From Pseudomonas helleri (lineage in GTDB: Bacteria > Pseudomonadota > Gammaproteobacteria > Pseudomonadales > Pseudomonadaceae), in the NCBI RefSeq assembly GCF_001043025.1, contig NZ_JYLD01000001.1:496001-560000 (forward strand): DNA of 64,000 nucleotides, given 5' to 3'. Both the position numbers and the translations under genes were made by a program. The notes under the pieces are model-generated. The model made no database searches and had not been told where the DNA came from. It worked only from the letters and a program-made list of their open reading frames with translations. Below are positions 54,709 through 64,000 of the stretch, piece by piece (position 1 is the first letter of the stretch; the number at the start of each line of letters is the position of its first letter).

Positions 54709-55826
54709 TGCATAAGCTCTCGCACATCCTGCGCCTTGGCCTCAAAGAACTCACCAGCTTGCGTCACGACAGCGTGTTGCTGCTGTTCTTGCTGTACGCC
54801 TTTACGGTGGCGATTTACATGCCAGCGGCGGGCTCCATCATTGGCGTGCATAACGCCAGCGTGGCGATCATCGACGAAGACCACAGCGCGCTGTCACGCA
54901 AGCTCAGTGAATCGCTGCTGCCCCCGGAATTCAAAACCCCGCAAGCCCTGCCCTATGACCAACTCGATGAAGCGTTGGACAAAGGCGAATACACCTTCGT
55001 GATCAACGTACCCGCCAACTTCCAGGCCGATTTACTGGCCGGCCGCGAGCCCGCTGTACAGCTCAACGTGGATGCCACCGCCATGAGCCAGGCGTTTATG
55101 GGCGCGGGGTATATCGGGCAGATCTTCCAGCGCGAATTGCTCGATTACGCGGGGCAAGCCAACGCGGGCGCGAAAGCCCCGGCACTGATCAGCAGCCGCC
55201 CATTGTTCAACCCGAACCTGGAAGGCGGCTGGTTTTTGGCGGTGATTCAAATCGTCAACAACATCACCATTTTGGCCATCGTACTGACCGGGACCGCGCT
55301 GCTGCGTGAGCGTGAACACGGCACCCTGGACCACTTGCTGGTGTTGCCGCTGACCGCACTGGAAATCATGCTCGCGAAGATCTGGAGCAACATGCTGGTC
55401 GTGGTGGTGTGCACCTGGCTGTCACTGGAGATCATCGTTAAATGGGCGCTGGGCGTGCCGCTGTCGGGTTCGCTGGCGTTGTTTTTGATGGTCACCGCGC
55501 TGTACCTGTTTGCCAGTACCGCGCTGGGGATCTTCCTCGCCACGTTGGCCCGCTCAACACCGCAGTTTGGTCTGTTGGCGATCCCGGTGATCATCCCCAT
55601 GCTGCTGCTCTCGGGCGGCAGCACACCGCTGGACAGCATGCCCGAATGGCTGCAATGGGTCATGCAATGCTCGCCCTCCACCCACTTTGTGAGCTTGAGC
55701 GCGGCTATCTTGTTCCGGGGTGCGGGGGTTGATGTGGTGTGGCCGGACCTGCTGGCCCTGACGGCGATTGGCCTGGTGTTCTTTGCTGTCGCGCTGGCGC
55801 GGTTCCGCAAGAGTTTGGCGTCGTAA
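54708..55826 (+). CDS. ABC2-type permease (YbhR-like)
   Basis: A 372-aa permease. One N-terminal helix (VLLLFLLYAFTVAIYM), a 150-residue periplasmic region, and about five C-terminal helices (TILAIVLTGTALLREREHGT, LDHLLVLPLTALEIMLAKIW, PVIIPMLLLSGGSTPLDSMP) follow the ABC-2 pattern. ATG 54708 overlaps the previous stop by one base. Third gene of the exporter operon. Confidence 0.92.
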   Translation: MHKLSHILRLGLKELTSLRHDSVLLLFLLYAFTVAIYMPAAGSIIGVHNASVAIIDEDHSALSRKLSESLLPPEFKTPQALPYDQLDEALDKGEYTFVINVPANFQADLLAGREPAVQLNVDATAMSQAFMGAGYIGQIFQRELLDYAGQANAGAKAPALISSRPLFNPNLEGGWFLAVIQIVNNITILAIVLTGTALLREREHGTLDHLLVLPLTALEIMLAKIWSNMLVVVVCTWLSLEIIVKWALGVPLSGSLALFLMVTALYLFASTALGIFLATLARSTPQFGLLAIPVIIPMLLLSGGSTPLDSMPEWLQWVMQCSPSTHFVSLSAAILFRGAGVDVVWPDLLALTAIGLVFFAVALARFRKSLAS

Positions 55827-55838
55827 GGCCCTCTACTC

Positions 55839-55909
55839 TTGTAGGAGCGAGCTTGTCTCGCGATCTTTTGAGCTTTTAAAAAGATCGCGAGACAAGCTCG
55901 CTCCTACAG
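55839..55909. repeat. Dispersed TGTAGGAGCGAGCTTG-type inverted repeat
   Basis: Arms TTGTAGGAGCGAGCTTGTCT and its complement around GCGATCTTTTGAGCTTTTAA. It is located between convergent exporter and fliL-like genes. Confidence 0.9.
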
Positions 55910-55931
55910 TTTGTAATTCAGCGCGAATCGT

Positions 55932-56336
55932 TTACTGAACAATCAAATTATTGAACAGCAGGTCTTCCACCATTGGCTTGCCGGTCTCGTCCGTCATGAC
56001 TTGTTGCACTTGTTTCAGTGCTTCCTGGCGCACTTTCTCTTTGGCTTCGACACTGCCCAAACTCTCGCTGGTTTGCTGGGTAAACAAGCCCACCAACTGG
56101 TTACGGATCAACGCGTCATTGGCCTTGACCGCCTTCGCCGCTTCGTCACTCGATACGCGCAGCGAGATATCGGCCTTGTACACCTTAAGCTTCGGGCTGC
56201 CGTCCAGCCCGTAATTGCCCACAAACGGTGGGCTCATGGTGATGTAGCTAACCTTCGCGGCGCCTTCTGTCGCTTCTTCGGCAAGCGCCGTCATCGGCAA
56301 GGTCAGAGCCAGCAGCAATACAATCCACGCTTTCAC
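55932..56336 (-). CDS. Orphan FliL-like exported protein
   Basis: A 134-aa protein with a cleavable-looking signal peptide (MKAWIVLLLALTLPMTALA) and a FliL-type domain (YKADISLRVSSDEAAKAVKA; FTQQTSESLGSVEAKEKVRQ; VEDLLFNNLIVQ). True FliL is anchored near the flagellar motor by a membrane helix; no flagellar gene is near. Probably a periplasmic paralogue with a separate role, inferred. Confidence 0.85.
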   Translation of the reverse strand: MKAWIVLLLALTLPMTALAEEATEGAAKVSYITMSPPFVGNYGLDGSPKLKVYKADISLRVSSDEAAKAVKANDALIRNQLVGLFTQQTSESLGSVEAKEKVRQEALKQVQQVMTDETGKPMVEDLLFNNLIVQ

Positions 56337-56429
56337 AATTCGCTCCTTTGTTCGAGATGGCGGTAAGCATACCGGGGCAGCTTACAAACCTGTCTACCGT
56401 TATCGGCCAGCGCTGCAAAAGCCGTAGGT

Positions 56430-57095
56430 TTACTCGCGTTTAATCACCATGCCCCCGGACTCCAACAAGGCTTTGACGCTGGGCGGTAGCAGGTCGACAA
56501 ATTTGCGGCTGATTCTGCGCTGACAGATATTCGTCACGTTGAGCATGCTTTGGGAAAGGTCGAACAAGCCCAGCGTTAGCGATTCATTGTCGTACTTGCC
56601 CGCAAAAAACCCGTCCATCAAGTGCTTTTGGGTGAGTTCAAACAATGTAAGTTCCGCCAGCGGCATATACAGATCCCTGCGAAGGTAGTGACTCATCTCC
56701 CGATTGAGCTGAAGGCAGGTGGCGGTGGCAATATTTTGCAGCGCCTCCGTGCGCTTAGCTCGGCGCTCACGTTCGATCTCAAACATCAATGGCACAGAGA
56801 CGACTAACTGTTGCGGGTTATCGCCGGTCAACGGCCGACTCGCGAACCGCCACTCACCCATGACCTTAAGGGCTGCGCCGGCAAAGAGGGGGTGGGTGCT
56901 GTAAACGATTTTCGGATTGGCCACCGTGCCATCGGCGTTGACGTCAACCTTGACCTGCACCATCCCGGTCAAGCCCATGCGCCGAAGTTCCATGGGGTAT
57001 TCAGGCTTGACCATGTGCTTAACGTCAGGGAGCCACGTCTGCGCCCACGCACTCAGTGTCATGAACATCACCACAAACCCGACTAAGCTTTTCAT
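56430..57095 (-). CDS. Small TonB-domain periplasmic protein
   Basis: A 221-aa protein. ATG 57095 (MKSLVGFVVMFMTLSAWAQ signal peptide) follows GGAAGG. The TonB C-terminal domain starts right after cleavage (about 20-105: VKPEYPMELRRMGLTGMVQV, VDVNADGTVANPKIV, WRFASRP) and is followed by a 100-residue helical extension. The classical membrane anchor and proline-rich linker of TonB are missing, so energy transduction is doubtful. Confidence 0.82.
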   Translation of the reverse strand: MKSLVGFVVMFMTLSAWAQTWLPDVKHMVKPEYPMELRRMGLTGMVQVKVDVNADGTVANPKIVYSTHPLFAGAALKVMGEWRFASRPLTGDNPQQLVVSVPLMFEIERERRAKRTEALQNIATATCLQLNREMSHYLRRDLYMPLAELTLFELTQKHLMDGFFAGKYDNESLTLGLFDLSQSMLNVTNICQRRISRKFVDLLPPSVKALLESGGMVIKRE

Positions 57096-57236
57096 CACCT
57101 TCCCCCCGGACGCTGCGCTCACATGAGCACAGAGGGGAAGCATGATAGGAGTGTGTCGCCAGGTTTCTCAGCCCATGGGCTCTGATCCTGTTGTGGGATG
57201 GCTCCGATTAAATGGACAGACCCCTCAAACTAACCC

Positions 57237-57896
57237 CTACGGCTTGGCCAACACACAGCGCTTGAGGCGCGCCTCCAGGTTACGGTCTGGCATGGCGTGG
57301 CTACGCAAGGCGCTGATGGTCTGTTCGACGTAGTCACGGGTGGTGCCGTAGCGACCGCTGGCGTTGGCCAGCACCTGGCTGAGTACGCCGTCCGGAAGGT
57401 TGCCCGCGTAGCTGGGCAAATGCCGTTCCAGCACAAACCCCAACGCCTGGACCTGGTTACCGTCTTCAAGCCGGCAGTTCAGCCAGTGCGGCCGATAGGA
57501 AGGCACGGGCATTTCACGCCGCCACAAGGCGTTGAGCGCCGCTTCAAGGTTGTCTTCAGGCAGGCGATAGGCAAAGCCACTGCACGAGCCGCCACGGTCC
57601 AGACCAAAGACCAGGCCGGGCAGTTGCGGCGTGCCACGATGCTCGTGGGACCACAAATACAAGCCGCGATGGTAGCCATGCACCCGGCCCCGCACCCGCT
57701 CGACAGCTGTGCATTCAGGGCGCCAGATAAGCGAGCCGTAGGCGAACAGCCAGACCGGGCCGCCTTGATGGCACGCCATGGTGGCCTGCAAGGATTGCTG
57801 AAGTTGTTCTGGGGTCAGGGGCGCCCCAAGATCGAGTCGCGGAGGGTAAATCACGTTTGTACACGCTGATTCAGAAACAGTTATCACAGAAGGCAT
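57237..57896 (-). CDS. Glutathione-specific gamma-glutamylcyclotransferase (ChaC family)
   Basis: A 219-aa protein with the family YGSL motif in WLFAYGSLIWRPECTAVERV, then GYHRGLYLWSHEHRGTPQLP and SCSGFAYRLPEDNLEAAL. ChaC enzymes release 5-oxoproline and Cys-Gly from glutathione. That product is the substrate of the oxoprolinase at the left of the window, an indirect metabolic link. ATG 57896 is the only sensible start. Confidence 0.9.
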   Translation of the reverse strand: MPSVITVSESACTNVIYPPRLDLGAPLTPEQLQQSLQATMACHQGGPVWLFAYGSLIWRPECTAVERVRGRVHGYHRGLYLWSHEHRGTPQLPGLVFGLDRGGSCSGFAYRLPEDNLEAALNALWRREMPVPSYRPHWLNCRLEDGNQVQALGFVLERHLPSYAGNLPDGVLSQVLANASGRYGTTRDYVEQTISALRSHAMPDRNLEARLKRCVLAKP

Positions 57897-58018
57897 GGAG
57901 TCCTACAGGCATTGCATGCGGCGTACTAGATAATAACGTTATGAATCTTATAGCAGTAAAAATGAAATAACCCGCGCGGCAAGACGTATGGCGGCCAGTA
58001 ATCCGATTTCTTGTAAAT

Positions 58019-58060
58019 CAAGAGCCCCTCACCACGCCTCTCCCGGAGGGAGAAGGAACT
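58019..58060. repeat. Short dispersed repeat with CTCTCCCGGAGGGAG palindrome
   Basis: A unit containing AGCCCCTCACC and the palindrome CTCTCCCGGAGGGAG, of the kind scattered through Pseudomonas intergenic DNA. It lies in the spacer between the oxidoreductase gene end and chaC. The rest of 57897-58132 is AT-richer and shows nothing else. Confidence 0.5.
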
Positions 58061-58132
58061 GATTGGGGGATGCTGACGATTATCGGTGGCCTGCTTGCTG
58101 CGCGACAGAGCGGCGTCGAAGACGGGGTTACG

Positions 58133-59101
58133 TCAAGGACGGGGCGCGTAGGCAAACACGTCAGCGCGCATTTGGTGCGCGTCCATGCCCGCTTCAACCA
58201 GCGCGTCGAGGGTGCCGTAGATCATGGCAGGCGAGCCGCTGGCATACACCGAGACAGCGCTAAGGTCGCTGATGTCTTCGCACACCGCTTCGTGCAACAA
58301 CCCGCAACGCCCTTCCCAGCCGCACAAATCACTGACGACCTTGTGCAAGAACAGGTTGGGGATCTGCTGCCAGGCGTCCCACTCTTCCAACGCGTAAAAG
58401 TCTTCAGGGCGACGCACGCCCCAGTACAAATGCACCGGATGCTTGAACCCTTTGGCACGGCAATGCTCGATCAGGCTGTGCATTTGCGCCATGCCGGTGC
58501 CCGCGGCGATCAGCACCAGCGGCCCGTCCGGCAATTCAGACAAGTGTGTGTCGCCAAATGGCAGCTCCAGACGGATCATTTTGTTGCGTTGCAACTGCTC
58601 GATCAGGCTGCGGGCGCTGTCTTCGCGCACCAGTACGTGCAGTTCAAGGTCGCGCCCCGAGTGCGGTGCGCTGGCCAGTGAAAACGCCGACTTCTCGCCG
58701 TTTTCACGCTCCAGCATCACGTATTGCCCGGCGTGATAACGCGGCAGTTTGCCCGCCGGTGCACGCAAGCGCACCCGCCACACATCACCACCCAATTCGA
58801 CACATTCGGTCAACTGACAGGCCAAGCTACGCACCGGTAATTCTCCCAACGCAAGGACGCCATCCCACAACACCACGCAGTCTTCCAGCGGCTCCGCCAG
58901 GCAGGTGTAAACCTCGCCATGGTCACGGACTTCACCCGCCTGCTGCACCTGCCCTTCAACCAGCAAGGCTGCGCACACGTGGCAATTACCATTGCGGCAG
59001 CTTTGCGGGCATTCATAGCCCAGGCGCTGCGCCGCATCCAGAATCCGCTCGCCAGGCAAGGTGTCCAATACGGCGCCTGAAGGCTGCAAGGTTACACGCA
59101 T
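58133..59101 (-). CDS. 2Fe-2S/FAD/NAD(P)H flavin reductase (CDP-6-deoxy-glucoseen reductase-like)
   Basis: A 322-aa protein. Residues 1-90 form a plant-type ferredoxin with C31, C35, C40 and C43 (ECPQSCRNGNCHVCAALL). An FAD domain (YHAGQYVMLERENGEKSAFSLASA) and an NAD domain (LVLIAAGTGMAQMHSLIEH) follow. ATG 59101 shares one base with the ubiD stop (TGATG); a TTG one codon earlier is also possible. Co-transcription suggests it supplies electrons to, or helps reduce flavin for, the UbiD prenyl-FMN pathway, by inference. Confidence 0.9.
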   Translation of the reverse strand: MRVTLQPSGAVLDTLPGERILDAAQRLGYECPQSCRNGNCHVCAALLVEGQVQQAGEVRDHGEVYTCLAEPLEDCVVLWDGVLALGELPVRSLACQLTECVELGGDVWRVRLRAPAGKLPRYHAGQYVMLERENGEKSAFSLASAPHSGRDLELHVLVREDSARSLIEQLQRNKMIRLELPFGDTHLSELPDGPLVLIAAGTGMAQMHSLIEHCRAKGFKHPVHLYWGVRRPEDFYALEEWDAWQQIPNLFLHKVVSDLCGWEGRCGLLHEAVCEDISDLSAVSVYASGSPAMIYGTLDALVEAGMDAHQMRADVFAYAPRP

Positions 59102-60567
59102 CAATCTATTCCTAATTGATTCCAGATGTCATCGATCCGGCGAGTCACGGCCTCATCCTTGACGATGACCCGACCCCATTCGCGGGAGGTTTCGCCTGGC
59201 CATTTGTTGGTTGCATCCAGCCCCATCTTCGACCCCAGGCCCGAAATCGGCGAGGCAAAGTCGAGGTAGTCGATTGGCGTGTTGTCGATCATCACCGTGT
59301 CGCGCTTGGGGTCCATGCGTGTGGTGATGGCCCAGATCACGTCGTTCCAGTCGCGCGCGTTGATGTCGTCGTCGGTGACGATAACGAATTTGGTGTACAT
59401 GAACTGGCGCAAAAACGACCACACACCGAGCATTACGCGCTTGGCGTGCCCCGGGTACTGCTTTTTCATGGTCACAATGGCCATGCGGTACGAGCAGCCT
59501 TCAGGCGGCAGGTAGAAGTCAGTGATTTCCGGGAACTGCTTTTGCAGAATCGGCACGAACACTTCGTTGAGTGCCACGCCCAGAATCGCCGGCTCATCCG
59601 GTGGACGGCCAGTGTAGGTGCTGTGGTAAATCGGTTTGATCCGGTGGGTGATGCGCTCAACGGTGAACACCGGGAAGCTGTCGACCTCGTTGTAGTAACC
59701 GGTGTGGTCGCCGTACGGGCCTTCCGGGGCCATTTCGCCGGGGTGGATCACGCCTTCGAGGATGATCTCAGCCGTGGCCGGCACTTGCAGGTCGTTGCCA
59801 CGGCACTTCACCAGCTCGGTGCGGTTGCCGCGTAGCAGCCCGGCGAAGGCATATTCGGACAAGCTGTCTGGCACGGGGGTGACGGCGCCCAAAATGGTGG
59901 CCGGGTCAGCACCCAGCGCCACAGACACCGGGAACGGCGTACCGGGGTGTTTTTCGCACCACTCACGGTAGTCCAGCGCACCGCCACGGTGGCTCAACCA
60001 GCGCATGATGACTTTATTGCGGCCAATCACCTGCTGGCGATAAATGCCCAGGTTCTGGCGGTCCTTGTTCGGACCTTTGGTGACGGTCAGGCCCCAGGTA
60101 ATCAGCGGCGCCACGTCTCCCGGCCAGCAATGCTGAACCGGCAACAGGGCGAGGTCGACATCGTCGCCCTCAATGACCACTTCCTGGCACACCGCGTCTT
60201 TGACGACTTTCGGGGCCATGGAAATAATCTTGCGGAAGATCGGCAACTTGGACCACGCGTCTTTCAGACCTTTAGGCGGCTCGGGCTCCTTCAGAAACGC
60301 CAGCAGCTTGCCGATTTCACGCAGCTCATTCACCGAGTCAGCGCCCATGCCCAGGGCCACGCGCTCAGGCGTGCCGAACAGGTTGCCGAGCACAGGGATA
60401 TCGTGACCCACCGGGTTTTCAAACAGTAAGGCCGGACCTTTGGCGCGCAATGTGCGGTCGCAGATTTCGGTCATTTCCAGTTTGGGTGACACCGGAACCT
60501 GGATGCGCTTGAGTTCGCCGCGCTGTTCCAGGCCGCTGATAAAGTCACGTAAGTCGCGGTACTGCAT
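59101..60567 (-). CDS. ubiD: 3-octaprenyl-4-hydroxybenzoate carboxy-lyase UbiD
   Basis: A 488-aa prenylated-FMN decarboxylase of the ubiquinone pathway. It contains [20 protein letters not shown] at the start, [19 protein letters not shown], the acid residues of [12 protein letters not shown] and a C-terminal [20 protein letters not shown]. Length is normal. The cofactor maker UbiX is not in the window. It sits 144 bp downstream of the rho terminator. Confidence 0.96.
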   Translation of the reverse strand: MQYRDLRDFISGLEQRGELKRIQVPVSPKLEMTEICDRTLRAKGPALLFENPVGHDIPVLGNLFGTPERVALGMGADSVNELREIGKLLAFLKEPEPPKGLKDAWSKLPIFRKIISMAPKVVKDAVCQEVVIEGDDVDLALLPVQHCWPGDVAPLITWGLTVTKGPNKDRQNLGIYRQQVIGRNKVIMRWLSHRGGALDYREWCEKHPGTPFPVSVALGADPATILGAVTPVPDSLSEYAFAGLLRGNRTELVKCRGNDLQVPATAEIILEGVIHPGEMAPEGPYGDHTGYYNEVDSFPVFTVERITHRIKPIYHSTYTGRPPDEPAILGVALNEVFVPILQKQFPEITDFYLPPEGCSYRMAIVTMKKQYPGHAKRVMLGVWSFLRQFMYTKFVIVTDDDINARDWNDVIWAITTRMDPKRDTVMIDNTPIDYLDFASPISGLGSKMGLDATNKWPGETSREWGRVIVKDEAVTRRIDDIWNQLGID

Positions 60568-60668
60568 GCTTGAGCCTCATGTTGGCCGTGGCGTTGGGGC
60601 ACCGAGTGTAGCGCCCAAGCCGCGTGATCTGAAGGGAGAGCTGCCCAAAATCAAGAAAGGTTAGACAG

Positions 60669-60691
60669 CAAAAAGCCGGGTTTCCCCGGCT
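60669..60691 (-). terminator. Intrinsic terminator of rho
   Basis: On the minus strand GCCGGG-GAAA-CCCGGC is followed by TTTTTGC. It stops 20 bp past the rho stop codon. Confidence 0.88.
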
Positions 60692-60711
60692 CTTGCTTAA
60701 CTTCCGGCGAT

Positions 60712-61971
<1,260 letters not shown>

Positions 61972-62166
61972 ATAGGAATGACGTAATCATTTATGGAGGG
62001 GGAAATTAAGCTTTTGGCTTAATGAGGCCGCGCCGCAGAGAAGGCGACAGGATCGCGTACTAATTCGATAAGGAGTGCGTCGGCGACGGCTTGCAGGGGG
62101 CAGTGGAGAAACCAGTGCGGGGCCGAATGTACCACTTGAGTTTCATAGCGTCTAGTCCTTGAGCCA

Positions 62167-62197
62167 TGAAAAAGCCCCGCAATTTGCGGGGCTTTTA
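62167..62197 (-). terminator. Intrinsic terminator of trxA
   Basis: AAAAGCCCCGC/GCGGGGCTTTT stem with loop AATTT, near-symmetric, 8 bp after the trxA stop. It separates trxA from rho. Confidence 0.9.
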
Positions 62198-62204
62198 ACA
62201 ACGC

Positions 62205-62534
62205 TTAGATATTAGCGTCGAGGAATGCAGCCAGCTGCGACTTCGACAGCGCACCGACCTTGGTGGCTTCAACGTTGCCGTTCTTGAACAGCATCAACGT
62301 TGGAATACCACGAACGCCGTGCTTGGCAGGGGTTTCCTGGTTTTCGTCAATGTTCAGCTTGGCAACAGTCAGCTTGCCTTTGTAAGTCTCGGCGATCTCA
62401 TCCAGAACTGGCGCGATCATTTTGCAAGGGCCACACCATTCAGCCCAGTAATCGACCAATACAGCGCCTTCAGCCTTGAGAACATCGGCCTCAAAGCTAG
62501 CGTCGCTAACGTGTTTAATAAGATCGCTGCTCAT
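62205..62534 (-). CDS. trxA: Thioredoxin 1
   Basis: A 109-aa thioredoxin with the redox motif WCGPC at residues 33-37 and the cis-proline [15 protein letters not shown] 62534 (MSSDLIKHV) is chosen; the longer frame upstream is not conserved. Cytosolic disulfide reductase serving ribonucleotide reductase and others. Confidence 0.97.
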   Translation of the reverse strand: MSSDLIKHVSDASFEADVLKAEGAVLVDYWAEWCGPCKMIAPVLDEIAETYKGKLTVAKLNIDENQETPAKHGVRGIPTLMLFKNGNVEATKVGALSKSQLAAFLDANI

Positions 62535-62654
62535 GGAAGTCTCCGTGGTTGTAAGCAAAAACGTAGCACATCATAGCCGTCATCACCGCGTTCAGGAAGC
62601 TGACGGATGATTGTCTATTACTATGGCCGCACATGAGCCTGAGTATGAGCTCTT

Positions 62655-63362
62655 TCAAAACACGCCGGACGTGACAAAAGCGATCCCGGTGCGCGAAGCC
62701 GCATGGCGTATGTGCTCGCTCATGGCTTTGTGCGCTGGCCCGCTGGCGTGGCGCGCCAATGCGCGAAGGATTTTGCGGTGTTCTTGCCAGGTTTCCATCG
62801 CCCGTTCGGGGCGAATAAAGGGCAATTTCTGGCTTTCAAGAAAGATATCGGCCCGGGTTATCAGAATATTCGCCATGGTCTGGTTGCCACTGGCGCGCAA
62901 AATAATCTGATGAAACTCAAAGTCCAGTTGCGCCGCCCGGGCGAAGTCCTCGGCGCGCAACTCCAGGCGCATGGCCTCGACATTGTCTTGCAGCACGTCG
63001 AGTTCATCACGGGTCAGCCTCACGGCGGCCAACCCTGCCGCCAACCCCTCAAGCGCGTAACGCAATTGAAAGATGTCCTCAGGGCAGGCCTGCGCCGCAA
63101 AAGGCCAGTCAGACGCAGAGGCGATCGCTGCGGGCTCGCCCACCGTTTGCACGTAAACGCCTTTGCCGGGCTGGACGCTGACCACGCCCAACGCACTCAA
63201 TGACGACAGCGCCTCGCGCAATGACGCCCGGCTGACCCCCAGCTGCACCGCCAGATCGCGCTGCGAAGGCAATGCATCACCCGGCGCAAAGCCGCGCTCA
63301 TCGATCAGTTTACGAATGGCCAACAGCGCCACTTCGGGTACCGCGCGTGCGCTTGAATTCAT
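62655..63362 (-). CDS. GntR-family regulator with FCD domain, near amino-acid ABC transporter
   Basis: A 235-aa FadR-type regulator. The winged helix (GDALPSQRDLAVQLGVSRAS and LREALSSLSALGVV, residues 30-65) precedes an FCD domain (AAQLDFEFHQIILRASGNQT; HRKILRALARH). ATG 63362 is chosen; upstream codons in the open frame extend into the promoter region of the next gene. It is divergent from the binding-protein gene, with 256 bp between the starts, and is its likely regulator. Confidence 0.9.
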   Translation of the reverse strand: MNSSARAVPEVALLAIRKLIDERGFAPGDALPSQRDLAVQLGVSRASLREALSSLSALGVVSVQPGKGVYVQTVGEPAAIASASDWPFAAQACPEDIFQLRYALEGLAAGLAAVRLTRDELDVLQDNVEAMRLELRAEDFARAAQLDFEFHQIILRASGNQTMANILITRADIFLESQKLPFIRPERAMETWQEHRKILRALARHASGPAHKAMSEHIRHAASRTGIAFVTSGVF

Positions 63363-63555
63363 CACAAATCGACTTGATCGGCTGAGGTTGGAACGTAGTT
63401 GTAAAGCTATTGCAGGCGCTCGGCAAGTCACGCCCCACGGCGGTTCAAGCCGTGTACGCAACGCCCGATAGAGGTGCAAAAAGCTCGGCAACTGTTCAGA
63501 CCAGTCTGACCGCTGCAAGCCTTCTGAACCCTGCCTCCCAGCCCTGAAACCGCTG

Positions 63556-63572
63556 TTGGCATGGCCTGTGCT
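63556..63572 (+). promoter_or_regulatory. Sigma-54 (-24/-12) promoter of the ABC binding-protein gene
   Basis: TTGGCATGGCCTGTGCT has GG (63558-63559) and GC (63570-63571) 10 bp apart and fits the consensus TGGCAC-N5-TTGCW closely. It lies 46 bp upstream of the ATG. Amino-acid transporters of pseudomonads are often RpoN-dependent, so the assignment is reasonable. Confidence 0.72.
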
Positions 63573-63618
63573 CTGTCCAATAGCAGACATCACCGTCCAC
63601 CCGATTTGGAGAGTTGCC

Positions 63619-64000
63619 ATGACCCAGCGCTACAGCGCCCTGATATGTGCCTTGTTCGCCAGCCTGGTGTTGTTTCAGACACCGGCCCGCGCCAATCAAC
63701 TTGATGACGTGATGGCTCGCGGCACCTTGAAGGTTGCCGTCCCGCAAGACTTTCCGCCGTTTGGCTCGGTAGGCCCTGACATGAAACCGCGCGGCCTGGA
63801 CATTGATACGGCAAAGCTGTTGGCCGACCAGCTCAAGGTCAAACTGGAACTCACCCCGGTCAACAGCACCAACCGCGTGCCGTATCTGACCACGGGTAAA
63901 GTCGACCTGGTGATTTCCAGCCTGGGTAAAAACCCGGATCGCGAGAAAGTCATCGACTTCTCCCACGCCTACGCGCCCTTCTACCTCGGCGTGTTTGGTC
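63619..64000 (+). CDS. Amino-acid-type ABC transporter substrate-binding protein (partial)
   Basis: At least 127 residues are visible before the window ends. A signal peptide (MTQRYSALICALFASLVLFQ and on to ARA) is followed by a type II periplasmic binding domain (LDDVMARGTLKVAVPQDFPP, GLDIDTAKLLADQL and GKVDLVISSLGKNPDREKVI). It belongs to the SBP_bac_3 family of polar amino acid binding proteins. GAG lies just upstream of ATG. Permease and ATPase genes are probably beyond the edge. Confidence 0.9.
   Translation, partial: MTQRYSALICALFASLVLFQTPARANQLDDVMARGTLKVAVPQDFPPFGSVGPDMKPRGLDIDTAKLLADQLKVKLELTPVNSTNRVPYLTTGKVDLVISSLGKNPDREKVIDFSHAYAPFYLGVFG

Overview
The window is chromosomal DNA of a Pseudomonas species, most likely from the fluorescens/fragi side of the genus. 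The evidence is gene content and order (rho-ubiD, zapA-6S RNA-5-formyl-THF cyclo-ligase, ygfB-pepP-ubiH-ubiF, fbpAB-gcvTH, cysQ-nudE-yrfG, dctBD), an OprD-family porin, moderately high GC, and many dispersed inverted repeats of the 'TGTAGGAGCGAGCTTG' type typical of these genomes. From about 18 kb to the right edge the order looks like conserved core chromosome. The left 18 kb is more accessory.

Left region (1-9.75 kb): a cyclic-amide module. A ring-opening amidohydrolase of the cyanuric acid hydrolase/barbiturase family lies divergent from a LysR regulator. After a decayed IS66 transposase end comes a GntR/FCD regulator, divergent from a five-gene operon. The operon encodes an NRAMP-like permease lacking the usual metal motifs, PxpA, a DUF1445 protein, a PxpB-PxpC fusion, and a biotin carboxylase-BCCP fusion. 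The last two together have the same set of domains as urea carboxylase, so the operon may encode a biotin-dependent enzyme that attacks 5-oxoproline or another lactam. This is the most interesting part of the window.

9.75-18.9 kb: a composite inverted-repeat element, a frameshifted hicB remnant, an AraC regulator with an envelope set (DUF1254/DUF1214 protein, MipA/OmpV protein, class A acid phosphatase, outer-membrane barrel), a TonB-receptor 3' remnant, a HigB-HigA type toxin-antitoxin pair, an OprD porin with a promoter-terminator module upstream, and a DsbA-family protein.

18.9-38 kb: agmatine deiminase; DctB/DctD; a thioesterase-like protein; cysQ-nudE divergent from yrfG; a LysM/BON protein; LysR; FdhD with its molybdoenzyme; a glycine-zipper protein; a membrane protein with a candidate sigma-54 promoter and a 24-aa downstream ORF; Lrp; an orphan GspE/PilB ATPase with an Rsm-like leader hairpin; SPFH-NfeD; and a DUF2388 protein.

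38-64 kb: a DegT-family aminotransferase, gcvH/gcvT, a ferric ABC importer, ubiquinone hydroxylases with pepP and ygfB, a zapB-like gene and zapA, 6S RNA, 5-formyl-THF cyclo-ligase, a 49-aa membrane ORF, an EVE protein, a YbhGFSR-type exporter, an orphan FliL paralogue, a TonB-domain protein, ChaC, ubiD with an iron-sulfur flavin reductase, rho, trxA, and a GntR/FCD regulator divergent from an amino-acid-type ABC binding protein that is cut by the window edge and has a strong sigma-54 promoter. No tRNA, rRNA or CRISPR array was seen.
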